DNA of 20,449 bases from Eggerthella sp. CAG:298. Its GTDB lineage: Bacteria; Actinomycetota; Coriobacteriia; Coriobacteriales; Eggerthellaceae. The stretch covers positions 74,470 through 94,918 of the forward strand of contig FR895141.1 of the NCBI GenBank assembly GCA_000435675.1, in the 5' to 3' direction. Position 1 is the first letter of the stretch, and each line of letters begins with the position of its first letter. Both the position numbers and the translations under genes were made by a program. The notes beneath the pieces were generated by a model, which was not told where the DNA came from, ran no database searches, and worked only from the letters and a program-made list of their open reading frames with translations. This document shows positions 7,118 through 14,510 of the stretch, piece by piece.

Positions 7118-8101
7118 CTAACCGAGATACTTCTTGAAGAAGCCTGCGATGCTATCCCAAGGAATGAACTCATCATTGTCGTAGAGGTCGCAATGGGTCG
7201 CACCAGGGACCACCAGAAGCTCCTTGTTCTCTGGCTTCACGCCAGCCTCGAGCATCTTGTAGGTGTCTTCGCTGAAGTAGAGCGAATGTGCCTTCTCTCC
7301 GTGAACGAGCAGCACTGGGGTTTCGATCTCGTTGGTGAAGGTGAGCAAGGGAAAGTTCAGGAATGGAAGGGTTGATGTGATGTTCCAGCCATCGTTCGAA
7401 TTGAGCGAACGAGCATGATAGCCGCGCGGAGTCTTGTAATAGGCATGGTAATCCTTCACGAACTGAGGAGCATCTTCTGGCAGCGGGTCGACCACGCCAC
7501 CGCCGCGCTCATAATCACCTGCAGCATAGTCGCGCGTTCGCTGGGTGCACAGTTCTGCTCTCAGTTTATTGCGCGCTTCAGGAGAATCCTCGGCATCGAA
7601 ATAACCGTTCGCGTTCACGCGTGACATGTTGTACATGGTTACCGCACACGTTGCTTTGATGCGCGGATCGTTGATCGCAGCGCTCACCGCCATGCCGCCC
7701 CATCCGCACACGCCAAGGATGCCGATGCGGCTCGCGTCAACCTCTTCGTTCGCCGAAAGGTAATCGACCGCCGCGCTGAAATCTTCCGTATTGATGTCAG
7801 GAGAGGCAACGTAGCGAGGGCTTCCACCGCTCTCGCCAGTGAAAGAAGGATCGAAAGCAATAGTAAGGAAGCCTTGCTCGGCAAGACGCTGCGCATAACG
7901 TCCGCTCGACTGCTCCTTTACTGCGCCGAAGGGACCAGACACCGCGATCGCAGGGAGCTTTCCCTGCGCATCCTTAGGCTTATAGAGGTCTGCCGCGAGC
8001 TCGATCCCATAACGGTTGTGGAACGTGATCTTGCAATGGTTAACCTTGTCGCTTTTTGGAAACACCTTATCCCAGACGGGAGTCATCTCAAGCTTCGGCA
8101 T
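7118..8101 (-). CDS. Alpha/beta hydrolase with a cysteine at the nucleophile position
   Basis: 327-residue soluble alpha/beta hydrolase of the dienelactone-hydrolase or YcjY-like kind. The oxyanion-side loop lies around AVSGPFGAVKEQ (about 53-64). The nucleophile elbow reads GVCGWGG (about 130-136), with cysteine where most esterases have serine. The catalytic histidine is probably in PGATHCDLYD (about 298-307). PVLLVHGEKAHS marks the strand that carries the acid loop, but no obvious aspartate sits at the usual place there, so the acid may be in FSED just after it. No signal peptide is seen. Purine-rich GAAGGA lies just before the ATG. The gene is transcribed with the acetyltransferase and is divergent from the LysR gene, which suggests inducible use of one compound class. 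The substrate is unknown; hydrolysis of a small ester, thioester or lactone is plausible. Confidence 0.87.
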   Translation of the reverse strand: MPKLEMTPVWDKVFPKSDKVNHCKITFHNRYGIELAADLYKPKDAQGKLPAIAVSGPFGAVKEQSSGRYAQRLAEQGFLTIAFDPSFTGESGGSPRYVASPDINTEDFSAAVDYLSANEEVDASRIGILGVCGWGGMAVSAAINDPRIKATCAVTMYNMSRVNANGYFDAEDSPEARNKLRAELCTQRTRDYAAGDYERGGGVVDPLPEDAPQFVKDYHAYYKTPRGYHARSLNSNDGWNITSTLPFLNFPLLTFTNEIETPVLLVHGEKAHSLYFSEDTYKMLEAGVKPENKELLVVPGATHCDLYDNDEFIPWDSIAGFFKKYLG

Positions 8102-8204
8102 GATTCCTTCTTTCCTCTTACGTGCCCAAACGAAGAAACGAGCAGACTGACTATTTCAGGCTGCTCCATTCCTTCTTTCTTTTCTATTAGCCAGTATGCG
8201 TCCT

Positions 8205-8232
8205 TTCGCATTTCATTACCAATACCTATAAT
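8205..8232 (+). promoter_or_regulatory. Putative promoter of the LysR gene
   Basis: TTCGCA (8205-8210, 4 of 6) is followed after 16 bases by a perfect TATAAT (8227-8232). This would start transcription about 40 bases before the GTG at 8278. The -10 lies inside the ATAC-N7-GTAT dyad, so the regulator could block its own transcription. Confidence 0.5.
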
Positions 8233-8265
8233 GTATGTGTTAGTATGCCTATTCTCTATAGAATC

Positions 8266-8271
8266 AGGAGA
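8266..8271 (+). promoter_or_regulatory. Ribosome binding site supporting a GTG start
   Basis: AGGAGA lies 6 bases before GTG at 8278. It favours this codon over the in-frame ATG at 8245, which has no good site and would add 11 residues before the usual LysR beginning. Confidence 0.75.
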
Positions 8272-8277
8272 AAAACC

Positions 8278-9162
8278 GTGGAACTGAAAGCGCTCAAGTA
8301 TTTCAAAGCGATCGTAGAGGAAGGCAGCTTTACCGCGGCAGCAGAGGCGCTTCACCTCACGCAACCCACGCTCTCTCGCCAGATAGCCCAATTGGAAAGC
8401 GAACTCGGCAACGATCTCATCATCCGTAGCGGAAGGAACACGGAGCTTACCGAGAACGGTCGCCTACTCTACTCTTATGCCTGCCAAATCGTAGGGCTCA
8501 GCGACAAAGCCATCGAAGAAGTGGGTTTGCCAGCGAGCACTATAGCAGGTTGCGTCCATATTGGAGCAGGTGAAACGCCTGCGTTCCAATATCTTGCACG
8601 CGCCATGCGCATGGTCCGAGAGAAGTATCCCGCCATAACGTTCGAGCTGGTTGATGGAACGACCGCCGATCTCATGGATAGCTTCGTACGCGGCGCGTTC
8701 GATTTCTTCCTGGAATGCGATGCTCGTTCGCATGTAGAGCTGAATTCGCTGCCGCTTCCCCTTGAGGATGTATGGGGCGTCTTCATGGATGAATCCGACC
8801 CGCTCGCGAAGCTCGATACGATCACCGCGCGCGACCTGAAAGGCATTCCTCTTGCCATCTCTGCTCAAGGGATGAAGCACGCGCTTTCCAGCTGGGCAAA
8901 AGAGAGTGATGGCGATCTCGATATAGTTGCAACCTACAACTTGATATCAAATGCGCGTATGCTCGCTGAAGAAAAGGTCTGCTATCTATTAGGATACGAA
9001 GGCCTTTTGAAAGGACACGGAGGTCTTTGCTTTCGCCCGCTTGAGCCCCAGCTTAAAGCACGCCATCAAGTGCTTTGGCGCAAGACCAAGCTCACCAAGC
9101 AAGCCGAGGTGTTCCTTGATGCGCTAAGGGCAGCCGTTGACTCATGCGCCGATCGAGCATAG
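8278..9162 (+). CDS. LysR-family transcriptional regulator
   Basis: 294-residue DNA-binding regulator. The N-terminal winged helix-turn-helix is clear: MELKALKYFKAIVEEGSFT, then AAAEALHLTQPTLSRQIAQL as the helix-turn-helix, then LIIRSGRNTELTENG as the wing. A linker helix leads to the periplasmic-binding-protein-like effector domain, which begins near residue 80 with CVHIGAGE. Length is typical. The regulator is encoded divergently from the alpha/beta hydrolase and acetyltransferase operon and most likely controls it in response to a substrate or product, while repressing itself. The ligand cannot be predicted. The start is GTG with a good ribosome site. Confidence 0.93.
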   Translation: MELKALKYFKAIVEEGSFTAAAEALHLTQPTLSRQIAQLESELGNDLIIRSGRNTELTENGRLLYSYACQIVGLSDKAIEEVGLPASTIAGCVHIGAGETPAFQYLARAMRMVREKYPAITFELVDGTTADLMDSFVRGAFDFFLECDARSHVELNSLPLPLEDVWGVFMDESDPLAKLDTITARDLKGIPLAISAQGMKHALSSWAKESDGDLDIVATYNLISNARMLAEEKVCYLLGYEGLLKGHGGLCFRPLEPQLKARHQVLWRKTKLTKQAEVFLDALRAAVDSCADRA

Positions 9163-9237
9163 TGGATTCGATCGCGAACGCAGTGCGCCGAAGCCGAATG
9201 CGCTAGTATCATGGCAAGCAGATGAAAAGGAGATACT

Positions 9238-9696
9238 ATGGGCGCATTCGCAGATCGTGTCTTTGCAGTGGCAAAGCAGATTCCGCGCGGCAAGGTGGCA
9301 ACCTACGGACAGATCGCGCGCATCATTGGCGCACCTCGCGCTGCGCGCTACGTCGGCTATGCCTTGCGTGCTAACCCAGCTCCTGGCACCGAACCTGGAT
9401 CGATCCCCTGCCATCGCGTGGTGTTCAAGGATGGCCGCATGGCAACGGGCTTTGCGTTCGGTGGTCCCGAGATTCAACAGCAGATGCTCGAAGAAGAAGG
9501 TGTGGGATTCGACGAAGAAGGCAAAGTGGTAATGGAAAGCTTTCTTTGGAATGGCGTTCCCGCCGATGAATCAGGCTTGCCCATGGGACCTCCCAGTGAT
9601 TTCGACTGGGAAGCAGAGCTTGCCGAAAGCCCACTTCACCACTGCGAAACCTGCAAGCACCCCCGCCCCGATTGCCAGAAGGGCATTTCAAATTAA
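9238..9696 (+). CDS. MGMT-family (Ogt/Atl-like) DNA alkylation protein
   Basis: 152-residue protein corresponding to the C-terminal DNA-binding and active-site domain of O6-alkylguanine-DNA alkyltransferases. KVATYGQIARIIGAPRAARY (20-38) is the helix-turn-helix with the conserved Tyr and the arginine region. IPCHRVV carries the alkyl-acceptor Cys58, so unlike Atl proteins, which have Trp there, it may be an active suicide enzyme. The usual N-terminal Ada/Ogt domain is absent. A C-terminal tail of about 45 residues ends with HHCETCKHPRPDC, which has spacing that could bind a metal. AAGGAG stands 5 bases before the ATG. The gene lies alone downstream of the LysR gene and converges on tRNA-Asp. 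Either direct repair or damage recognition for nucleotide excision repair is possible. Confidence 0.85.
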   Translation: MGAFADRVFAVAKQIPRGKVATYGQIARIIGAPRAARYVGYALRANPAPGTEPGSIPCHRVVFKDGRMATGFAFGGPEIQQQMLEEEGVGFDEEGKVVMESFLWNGVPADESGLPMGPPSDFDWEAELAESPLHHCETCKHPRPDCQKGISN

Positions 9697-9727
9697 AACA
9701 AAAAGCCTCGGAATAATTCCGAGGCTT
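9693..9727 (-). terminator. Rho-independent terminator of tRNA-Asp
   Basis: A perfect 11-bp stem (9703-9713 with 9717-9727, core GCCTCGGAA) with a 3-base loop is followed on the minus strand by TTTTGTTTT. It starts 10 bases after the tRNA 3' end. No U-tract follows it on the plus strand. The U-tract overlaps the TAA of the convergent MGMT gene (9694-9696). Confidence 0.88.
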
Positions 9728-9737
9728 GCATTCAGAC

Positions 9738-9814
9738 TGGCGGGATGTACGGGACTCGAACCCGCGACCTCTGGCGTGACAGGCCAGCGCTCTAACCAAC
9801 TGAGCTAACACCCC
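9738..9814 (-). tRNA. tRNA-Asp (anticodon GTC)
   Basis: All cloverleaf parts are visible on the minus strand. The 7-bp acceptor stem is GGGGTGT with ACATCCC, including one G-U pair. The D arm has GCTC/GAGC, the anticodon stem is CTGGC/GCCAG with loop CTGTCAC, and the T arm has loop TTCGAGT. The discriminator is G, as usual for Asp, and CCA is encoded in the DNA. The gene is 77 bases long, single and self-contained with its own promoter and terminator. Confidence 0.97.
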
Positions 9815-9834
9815 GTGCTTTATCAGCGTTGATT

Positions 9835-9862
9835 ATTATATCCATAAAAGGAGCCGAAACAA
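9835..9862 (-). promoter_or_regulatory. Promoter of tRNA-Asp
   Basis: A perfect TATAAT (9835-9840) lies 20 bases before the tRNA, with TTGTTT (9857-9862) 16 bases further upstream. The predicted leader is only about 14 bases, normal for a tRNA gene. Confidence 0.65.
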
Positions 9863-10028
9863 GCCACAAAAGCAAAATTTCCGCCCACAGGAGCAAACGG
9901 TCACAAACACCTGCGATCTAAGCTACCCTACCACATATGCCACCGAACAAAACGAACTGGTCTTACGATCATTGCGAGCACGCGGGCGACGCTTGCGCGA
10001 GAAGCGCTCGTACGGTGGTTATCAAGCT

Positions 10029-10053
10029 AATCGCCGCAAAACATGCGGCGATT
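10029..10053 (-). terminator. Possible terminator hairpin of the mre-rod operon
   Basis: AATCGCCGCA (10029-10038) and TGCGGCGATT (10044-10053) form a perfect 10-bp stem with a 5-base loop, 46 bases after the DUF697 stop. Neither strand has a run of T after it, so it may be a U-less terminator or an RNA-stabilising 3' structure. Confidence 0.45.
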
Positions 10054-10099
10054 ACGCAAGAAGTTCATGGTGGATAGGATGAGGCTTCTACCGAGCGCG

Positions 10100-11170
10100 C
10101 TAATTCTTCGCACCGCGATTGCGCTTGCGATAATCCATCGCGCCCTTGAGCGCACTTTGCGCGACATCACCCGCAACGCCGACCGCCTTCGATGCGGCTC
10201 TGCGTGCGACCGGACCCGCCGCATCACTCACTACCTGATAAGCACGTTGGTTGCGAATCTTCATCGCAGCATCGGAAGCTGCATTGCCTGCCTGCGAGAG
10301 CATGCCAGCAACACCAGCGATACTACCGCCCTGCTCGAAATAGGTAAGCGCCGCTTCGCCGATCGCGAGCGTGCCAAGATATCCCATGCCGCCCTTCACG
10401 AGCCAGCCGAGCGCAGGCACGAAGCCTGCAACCTTGCGCGCGATGCCGCGGCACACGAGCGCGCCAGCGATGGTAGGAATGATCTCCTTGATACGGTCCT
10501 TGTCGAGCGGCTCGCCATACGCTGCCGCAATCTGAAGCACCATCTTGATCTGGTTGAGCGTCATAACGGGCAGATCGGCGCCAGGAACGAACACAAGCAC
10601 ACCAATGCCGGCATTCTGCGCAGCAGTGAGCTGAATCGCATCTTGCGCGAGCGGACGACGAACGAACGGATAGGCCAGCGAGAACGACAAGCGCTTCTCG
10701 CGATCGTGATCGATGATCCATGAACCGATCTTATCGGCAAGTTTGCCCTTGATCTCTTCGTCGAGTGGCTGCCCTGCGGGAAGCGAGATAAGCGCATCGC
10801 TCGGAAGCGGATGACCCGCATCCTTCGCACTCTGGATGACCCGATTGCCGTGCTCGGCGATAACGAGCACCGGAATATCTGCTTGACGGATAGTTGCCGC
10901 GATCGCGCCAGTCTCCGAAGTCTGGCCTGCCGCCATGACCACCAAATCGGTGCCCTCCATAACGGAAATATCCTGCGAAGGATAATAACCCACGGTCAGG
11001 CGTGAATTCACCGAAGAGGAGCTGAAGCCCGAACGCACGAACACCTGAAACTCAGGAGAAGCGGTTTCGTCGAGCAGGACTTGAACGGAAACGACCGTCT
11101 TACGCGCACGCTCGATATCGAGCGCTTCGGTGATCAGTGATTTGATATCGATCGATTTGAAATCGAACAT
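10100..11170 (-). CDS. DUF697-domain protein at the end of the cell-elongation operon
   Basis: 356-residue protein of unknown function. The N-terminal half (about 30-150) looks like an alpha/beta Rossmann-type fold, with GTDLVVMAAGQTSETG and IPVLVIAEHGNRVI as probable strands. No Walker A or other nucleotide loop is seen. Residues about 205-290 (LPVMTLNQIKMVLQIA, then IPTIAGALVCRGIARKVAGFVPALGWLVKGGMGY) fit the DUF697 domain, which in proteins such as YcjF follows or accompanies a GTPase domain; here the GTPase is missing. The helices near 255-290 are hydrophobic and glycine-rich and may associate with the membrane. The tail is Ala- and Arg/Lys-rich. GGAGGGGGAAAGC directly precedes the ATG. 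The gene follows rodA after 27 bp and is probably co-transcribed. A role in envelope growth is suggested only by position. Confidence 0.8.
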   Translation of the reverse strand: MFDFKSIDIKSLITEALDIERARKTVVSVQVLLDETASPEFQVFVRSGFSSSSVNSRLTVGYYPSQDISVMEGTDLVVMAAGQTSETGAIAATIRQADIPVLVIAEHGNRVIQSAKDAGHPLPSDALISLPAGQPLDEEIKGKLADKIGSWIIDHDREKRLSFSLAYPFVRRPLAQDAIQLTAAQNAGIGVLVFVPGADLPVMTLNQIKMVLQIAAAYGEPLDKDRIKEIIPTIAGALVCRGIARKVAGFVPALGWLVKGGMGYLGTLAIGEAALTYFEQGGSIAGVAGMLSQAGNAASDAAMKIRNQRAYQVVSDAAGPVARRAASKAVGVAGDVAQSALKGAMDYRKRNRGAKN

Positions 11171-11197
11171 GCTTTCCCCCTCCTGGCAGCGCGCTGG

Positions 11198-12391
11198 TTA
11201 TTGCGGTGCCTTTTCGCTGTGCGCCCAAATGGAATTGATGAGCCCCAACATTACAAAGTTTACCAGCATGAAAGATGAACCGTAACTAATAAATGGTAAC
11301 GGAATGCCCGTGATGGGCATGAGCCCCACATCCATGCCAATGTTCTCAAGGATCTGAAATACCCACATACCCACGATACACACGACGATGATCGTACCGA
11401 AAAGATCGGGGGCATTGCGCGCAACGCGAATGCTCGTCACGATAAGTCCGAGATAGAGCGCCAGCAGAAGAAGCGCACCCACGAAACCGAACTCTTCAGC
11501 GAGCACGCAGAATACGAAGTCGGTCGGTGCTTCTGGCAAGAAGCCGAGCGAAGACTGCGTTGCTTGCATGAAGCCTTTGCCGAAGAAGCCGCCCGAGCCG
11601 ATAGCGATCTTCGCCTGCTGCAAGTTATAACCATCGCCAGAGAGGTCGTAGCTCGAGTCCATGAATACGAGCAAGCGACTGCGCTGGTAATCCTTGAGCA
11701 ACACATCGCTACCGAAGAGCCCATCGAGGATCGGATCGAGCATGAACACGCCCACTACCAGCGCCGCAAGAATGGCAGCGGTCGCCACCAAGAAGCGCCA
11801 ATTAGCCCCACCGATGATGAGCGCGAATGCAGCGATGCAGAGATACACCAAACCCGTTCCCATGTCGGGCTGAGTCATGACACAGATGAACGGGATAGCC
11901 AAGATGCCGAGCGCCTTAAGGTATTCGCGCAGGTCATCGAGGCGCCCACCATAGCGCGACATGATGCTTGCCGCTAAAAGCACCACCGTGATCTTTGCGA
12001 ACTCGCCAGGCTGCATACTGAAACCGCCAATGCGGATCCATGAATTCGCGCCGTTCACTTCCCTGCCGATGAAGGGCAGGTGGGGCGAGAGCAGCAAGAT
12101 AACGTTGATCACCACGAAGAAGGTCGTGAAGCCCGAAAGCGCGCGGTAATCGAAGCGGCTCACGAGCACGAAGAGCACGATGCCGATGACCACGCCTACC
12201 ACTTGGGTGGTGAAGTTGAAGTCGGAATCGGCAGAGGTAGCCGAGAATTGCACGATAAGTCCGTAGACAACGAGCGCTACAAAGCAGGCAACAAAGGGCA
12301 AATTGAAGTACTTGAACCGATGCGACTTGAAGGTCTTAGCTAACTCTGGGTCTCGCGGTTGCACGGAATTGATCTCAACCATTTCACTCAT
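11198..12391 (-). CDS. rodA: RodA, peptidoglycan glycosyltransferase (SEDS family)
   Basis: 397-residue polytopic membrane protein that polymerises lipid II into glycan strands during elongation, with PBP2 as its transpeptidase. About ten membrane segments are visible. SEDS hallmarks are NSWIRIGGFSMQPGEFAKI, the TQPDMGTG loop with the conserved Asp, KDYQRSRLLVFMD, LPEAPTDFVFCVLAEEFGF and the closing GLMPITGIPLPFISYGSS. Its place after mrdA supports RodA rather than FtsW. The longest frame starts with GTG at 12400, but AGGGGGTG lies 6 bases before ATG at 12391. With that start the gene overlaps the mrdA stop by 8 bases, implying translational coupling. Confidence 0.95.
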   Translation of the reverse strand: MSEMVEINSVQPRDPELAKTFKSHRFKYFNLPFVACFVALVVYGLIVQFSATSADSDFNFTTQVVGVVIGIVLFVLVSRFDYRALSGFTTFFVVINVILLLSPHLPFIGREVNGANSWIRIGGFSMQPGEFAKITVVLLAASIMSRYGGRLDDLREYLKALGILAIPFICVMTQPDMGTGLVYLCIAAFALIIGGANWRFLVATAAILAALVVGVFMLDPILDGLFGSDVLLKDYQRSRLLVFMDSSYDLSGDGYNLQQAKIAIGSGGFFGKGFMQATQSSLGFLPEAPTDFVFCVLAEEFGFVGALLLLALYLGLIVTSIRVARNAPDLFGTIIVVCIVGMWVFQILENIGMDVGLMPITGIPLPFISYGSSFMLVNFVMLGLINSIWAHSEKAPQ

Positions 12392-14498
12392 TCGATTCAC
12401 CCCCTGCCTGCTGCGTCTTACCTGGTGTGCCTACTGAGATCTTCTCGTAGTCGATGGTAACACCGTTGGAATAGTCGATTGCCGCCTTCATCACGCGCGC
12501 GGCCACCGGCGATGCCACCGCACCACCCGAACCGCCTTCTTCGATACAGAGTGCAAGCGCGAAGCGCGGATCTTCATAAGGGGCATAACAAGCGAACCAC
12601 GCAAAGTCCTGCTTGCCTGCAACTTCAGCCGTGCCAGTCTTGGCGGCGAAGGTGAAATCGTAGCTCGAGAAGTCGTTCGAGACATCGTGATTCTCTGTCG
12701 CAACGCCACGCAACGCATCGCGCACGATCTGATAGTTCGCTTCGCTCACATCAGGAGTGGCGTTTTCGACCACAGGCGCCTCGACCACCACCTCGCCAGC
12801 AGAATTGCGCACCTCTTTCAGCAGGTGCGGCTGCAGGAGCTTACCCGTTGCCACTGCCGCGTAGCCACGCGCGACCTGCAGGGGCGTGACGAGCACGTAG
12901 CCCTGACCGATGGCCATGTTCGAGATATCGCCAGGAAGCCACTGCGCTTCGGTAGGAACATCGCGGAAGTAGTCCGACTTCCATTCAGGCGTAGGAATAC
13001 GCCCCTGTGCCTCACCCGCTAGATCGATATTCGTGAGCGCCGAATAACCGAATTCCTTGATGAAATCCTGCATGGCCTCATCGCCGATCGCATTGCGAGC
13101 ATTGTAGAAATCGCGTGCGATCTCGTAGAACACGACGTCGCAAGAAACCACGATGCCTTCACGGAACGTAAGCCAACCATGGCCACTGTGCTCCCAACAT
13201 TTCTGCGGGTACTCTTCACCGAACCCTGTCCAGGTACCCGTGCAGTTCCACGCCTTGGTCGCATCGGCGAACCCATAGGTAAGACCCGCAAGACCCGTGA
13301 ACGCCTTGAAGCACGAAGCAGCCGGGTACGTGCCCGCGATCGCACGGTTCATGAGCGGATAGTGAGATTCTTCGGTTTGGTAAGCATCCCACATGTCTTG
13401 CGAGATACCACCGATGAAGTGTTCAGGCTCATAGGACGGATAGTTCGCCATGGCAAGCACGCCACCCGTCTTCACATCGATGCACACGAGCGATGCCGCG
13501 GTTCCTGTTCCACCCTGCACGAGCTCGCGCAACGCTGTATCAGCGACATACTGCACGGGAGCGGCGATCGTGAGGTAGATGTCGTTGCCCTTGGCAGGAT
13601 CGGATTCGCTCACAACCTGCTGGATCTCGCCGGAAGCATCGGTGATGAACGTGCGCTGACCATGGTCGCCAGCAAGCACGTCATCATACGACTGCTCGAT
13701 ACCCGCCTTGCCAACCGCGTCACCCATCTCGATATCGCGTCCTTCAGCAACATTCTCCAGATCTTCTTTCGAAGAAGCACCCGTGTAGCCGAGCACATGA
13801 GCGGCAAGAGCACCGTAGGGGTAGATGCGATCGGAACGAATTTGGGTGGATACGCCAGGAAAGGCATCGCGGTGTTCATTGATATAGGCCACGTCGCGCA
13901 AACGCACGTCCTTTGCGACCACGCGCTGCGATTGCGCACCGGTGGAGGCATCGAGGATGCGCGCACGCACCACGTCGTAGGGAATGCCCAGCAGCGCCGA
14001 AAGACGCAAGATGACGTTCGTGTTGTTCGCAACATCAGCATCGGCAAGCACGGTCTGCACCTGGCGATTCGTTACCAGCGGCACGCCGTCGCGATCATAG
14101 ATCACCCCACGCGGAGCAGGAGTACGCACGGTGGTGTAGAGATTCGATTCAGCTTCACGCTGATAGCTTGCTGAGCTTACCACCTGCAAGCCGAAGAGCT
14201 TCACGGCAAGCGCGCTGAAGGCAGCCGCAACAATGACTCCGACCGCAAGGAAGCGCTTACGCTGGGCATTGGCCGCACCCGCTGAGGTGGTACCCGTTGC
14301 AGAATAGGAGGTGTTGCCGATGCTTGCGCCATCGACCTTCGGAGCTTGCGCCGAAATACCCACTGAAGAGATGGAGCGCACGCCCATCTTGTTGCGCATG
14401 CGCACATGCGAAGTGGACGAACGCCAGCGGAAGAACACCACGAGCGCAATAGCGATAAGAACGAGCGATATGACAACGACAACGATAGTGGCGAGCAT
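12384..14498 (-). CDS. mrdA: Penicillin-binding protein 2 (class B transpeptidase of elongation)
   Basis: 704-residue membrane-anchored transpeptidase that cross-links peptidoglycan made by RodA. One hydrophobic segment lies at about 4-24 and a second at about 83-106. The dimerisation or pedestal domain begins with TPAPRGVIYDRDG (126-138) and contains YPYGALAAHVLGYTG. The transpeptidase motifs are S395-C-F-K398 (active serine), S452-C-D454 (the SxN/SxD motif) and K620-T-G622. Usual PBP2 proteins are roughly 600-700 residues with one membrane segment. This one has about 80 extra N-terminal residues with an additional segment and a Ser/Thr/Ala-rich spacer. The start is well supported, because the ATG is 12 bp after the mreD stop with AAGGGG 8 bases upstream. 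The gene lies between mreD and rodA. Confidence 0.95.
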   Translation of the reverse strand: MLATIVVVVISLVLIAIALVVFFRWRSSTSHVRMRNKMGVRSISSVGISAQAPKVDGASIGNTSYSATGTTSAGAANAQRKRFLAVGVIVAAAFSALAVKLFGLQVVSSASYQREAESNLYTTVRTPAPRGVIYDRDGVPLVTNRQVQTVLADADVANNTNVILRLSALLGIPYDVVRARILDASTGAQSQRVVAKDVRLRDVAYINEHRDAFPGVSTQIRSDRIYPYGALAAHVLGYTGASSKEDLENVAEGRDIEMGDAVGKAGIEQSYDDVLAGDHGQRTFITDASGEIQQVVSESDPAKGNDIYLTIAAPVQYVADTALRELVQGGTGTAASLVCIDVKTGGVLAMANYPSYEPEHFIGGISQDMWDAYQTEESHYPLMNRAIAGTYPAASCFKAFTGLAGLTYGFADATKAWNCTGTWTGFGEEYPQKCWEHSGHGWLTFREGIVVSCDVVFYEIARDFYNARNAIGDEAMQDFIKEFGYSALTNIDLAGEAQGRIPTPEWKSDYFRDVPTEAQWLPGDISNMAIGQGYVLVTPLQVARGYAAVATGKLLQPHLLKEVRNSAGEVVVEAPVVENATPDVSEANYQIVRDALRGVATENHDVSNDFSSYDFTFAAKTGTAEVAGKQDFAWFACYAPYEDPRFALALCIEEGGSGGAVASPVAARVMKAAIDYSNGVTIDYEKISVGTPGKTQQAGGESNE
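12398..12405 (-). promoter_or_regulatory. Ribosome binding site of rodA within the end of mrdA
   Basis: AGGGGGTG on the minus strand, 6 bases before the ATG at 12391. It includes the alternative GTG at 12398-12400, which makes that codon an unlikely start. Confidence 0.75.
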
Positions 14499-14510
14499 AG
14501 CACGTACCCC

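Larger units (their letters stand above)
8102..8277. promoter_or_regulatory. Divergent control region with LysR-type sites
   Basis: This 176-bp region lies between the hydrolase operon and the LysR gene. ATAC-N7-GTAT at 8222-8236 fits the T-N11-A dyad bound by LysR proteins. AGTATGC occurs at 8193-8199 and again at 8242-8248, giving further half-sites, and ATTCT-N4-AGAAT is at 8251-8264. On the minus strand TTGGTA, then 18 bases, then CATACT is a possible weak promoter for the hydrolase operon. Confidence 0.5.
9815..10099. other. Intergenic region between tRNA-Asp and the DUF697 gene
   Basis: These 285 bases hold the tRNA promoter on the left and the inverted repeat at 10029-10053 on the right. 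The middle is unremarkable; short open frames lack ribosome sites. Confidence 0.5.

Noticed and set aside
13179..14174. A 331-codon open frame on the plus strand opposite mrdA
   Set aside because: Antisense to a strongly conserved PBP2 gene, with arginine-rich and unstructured composition.
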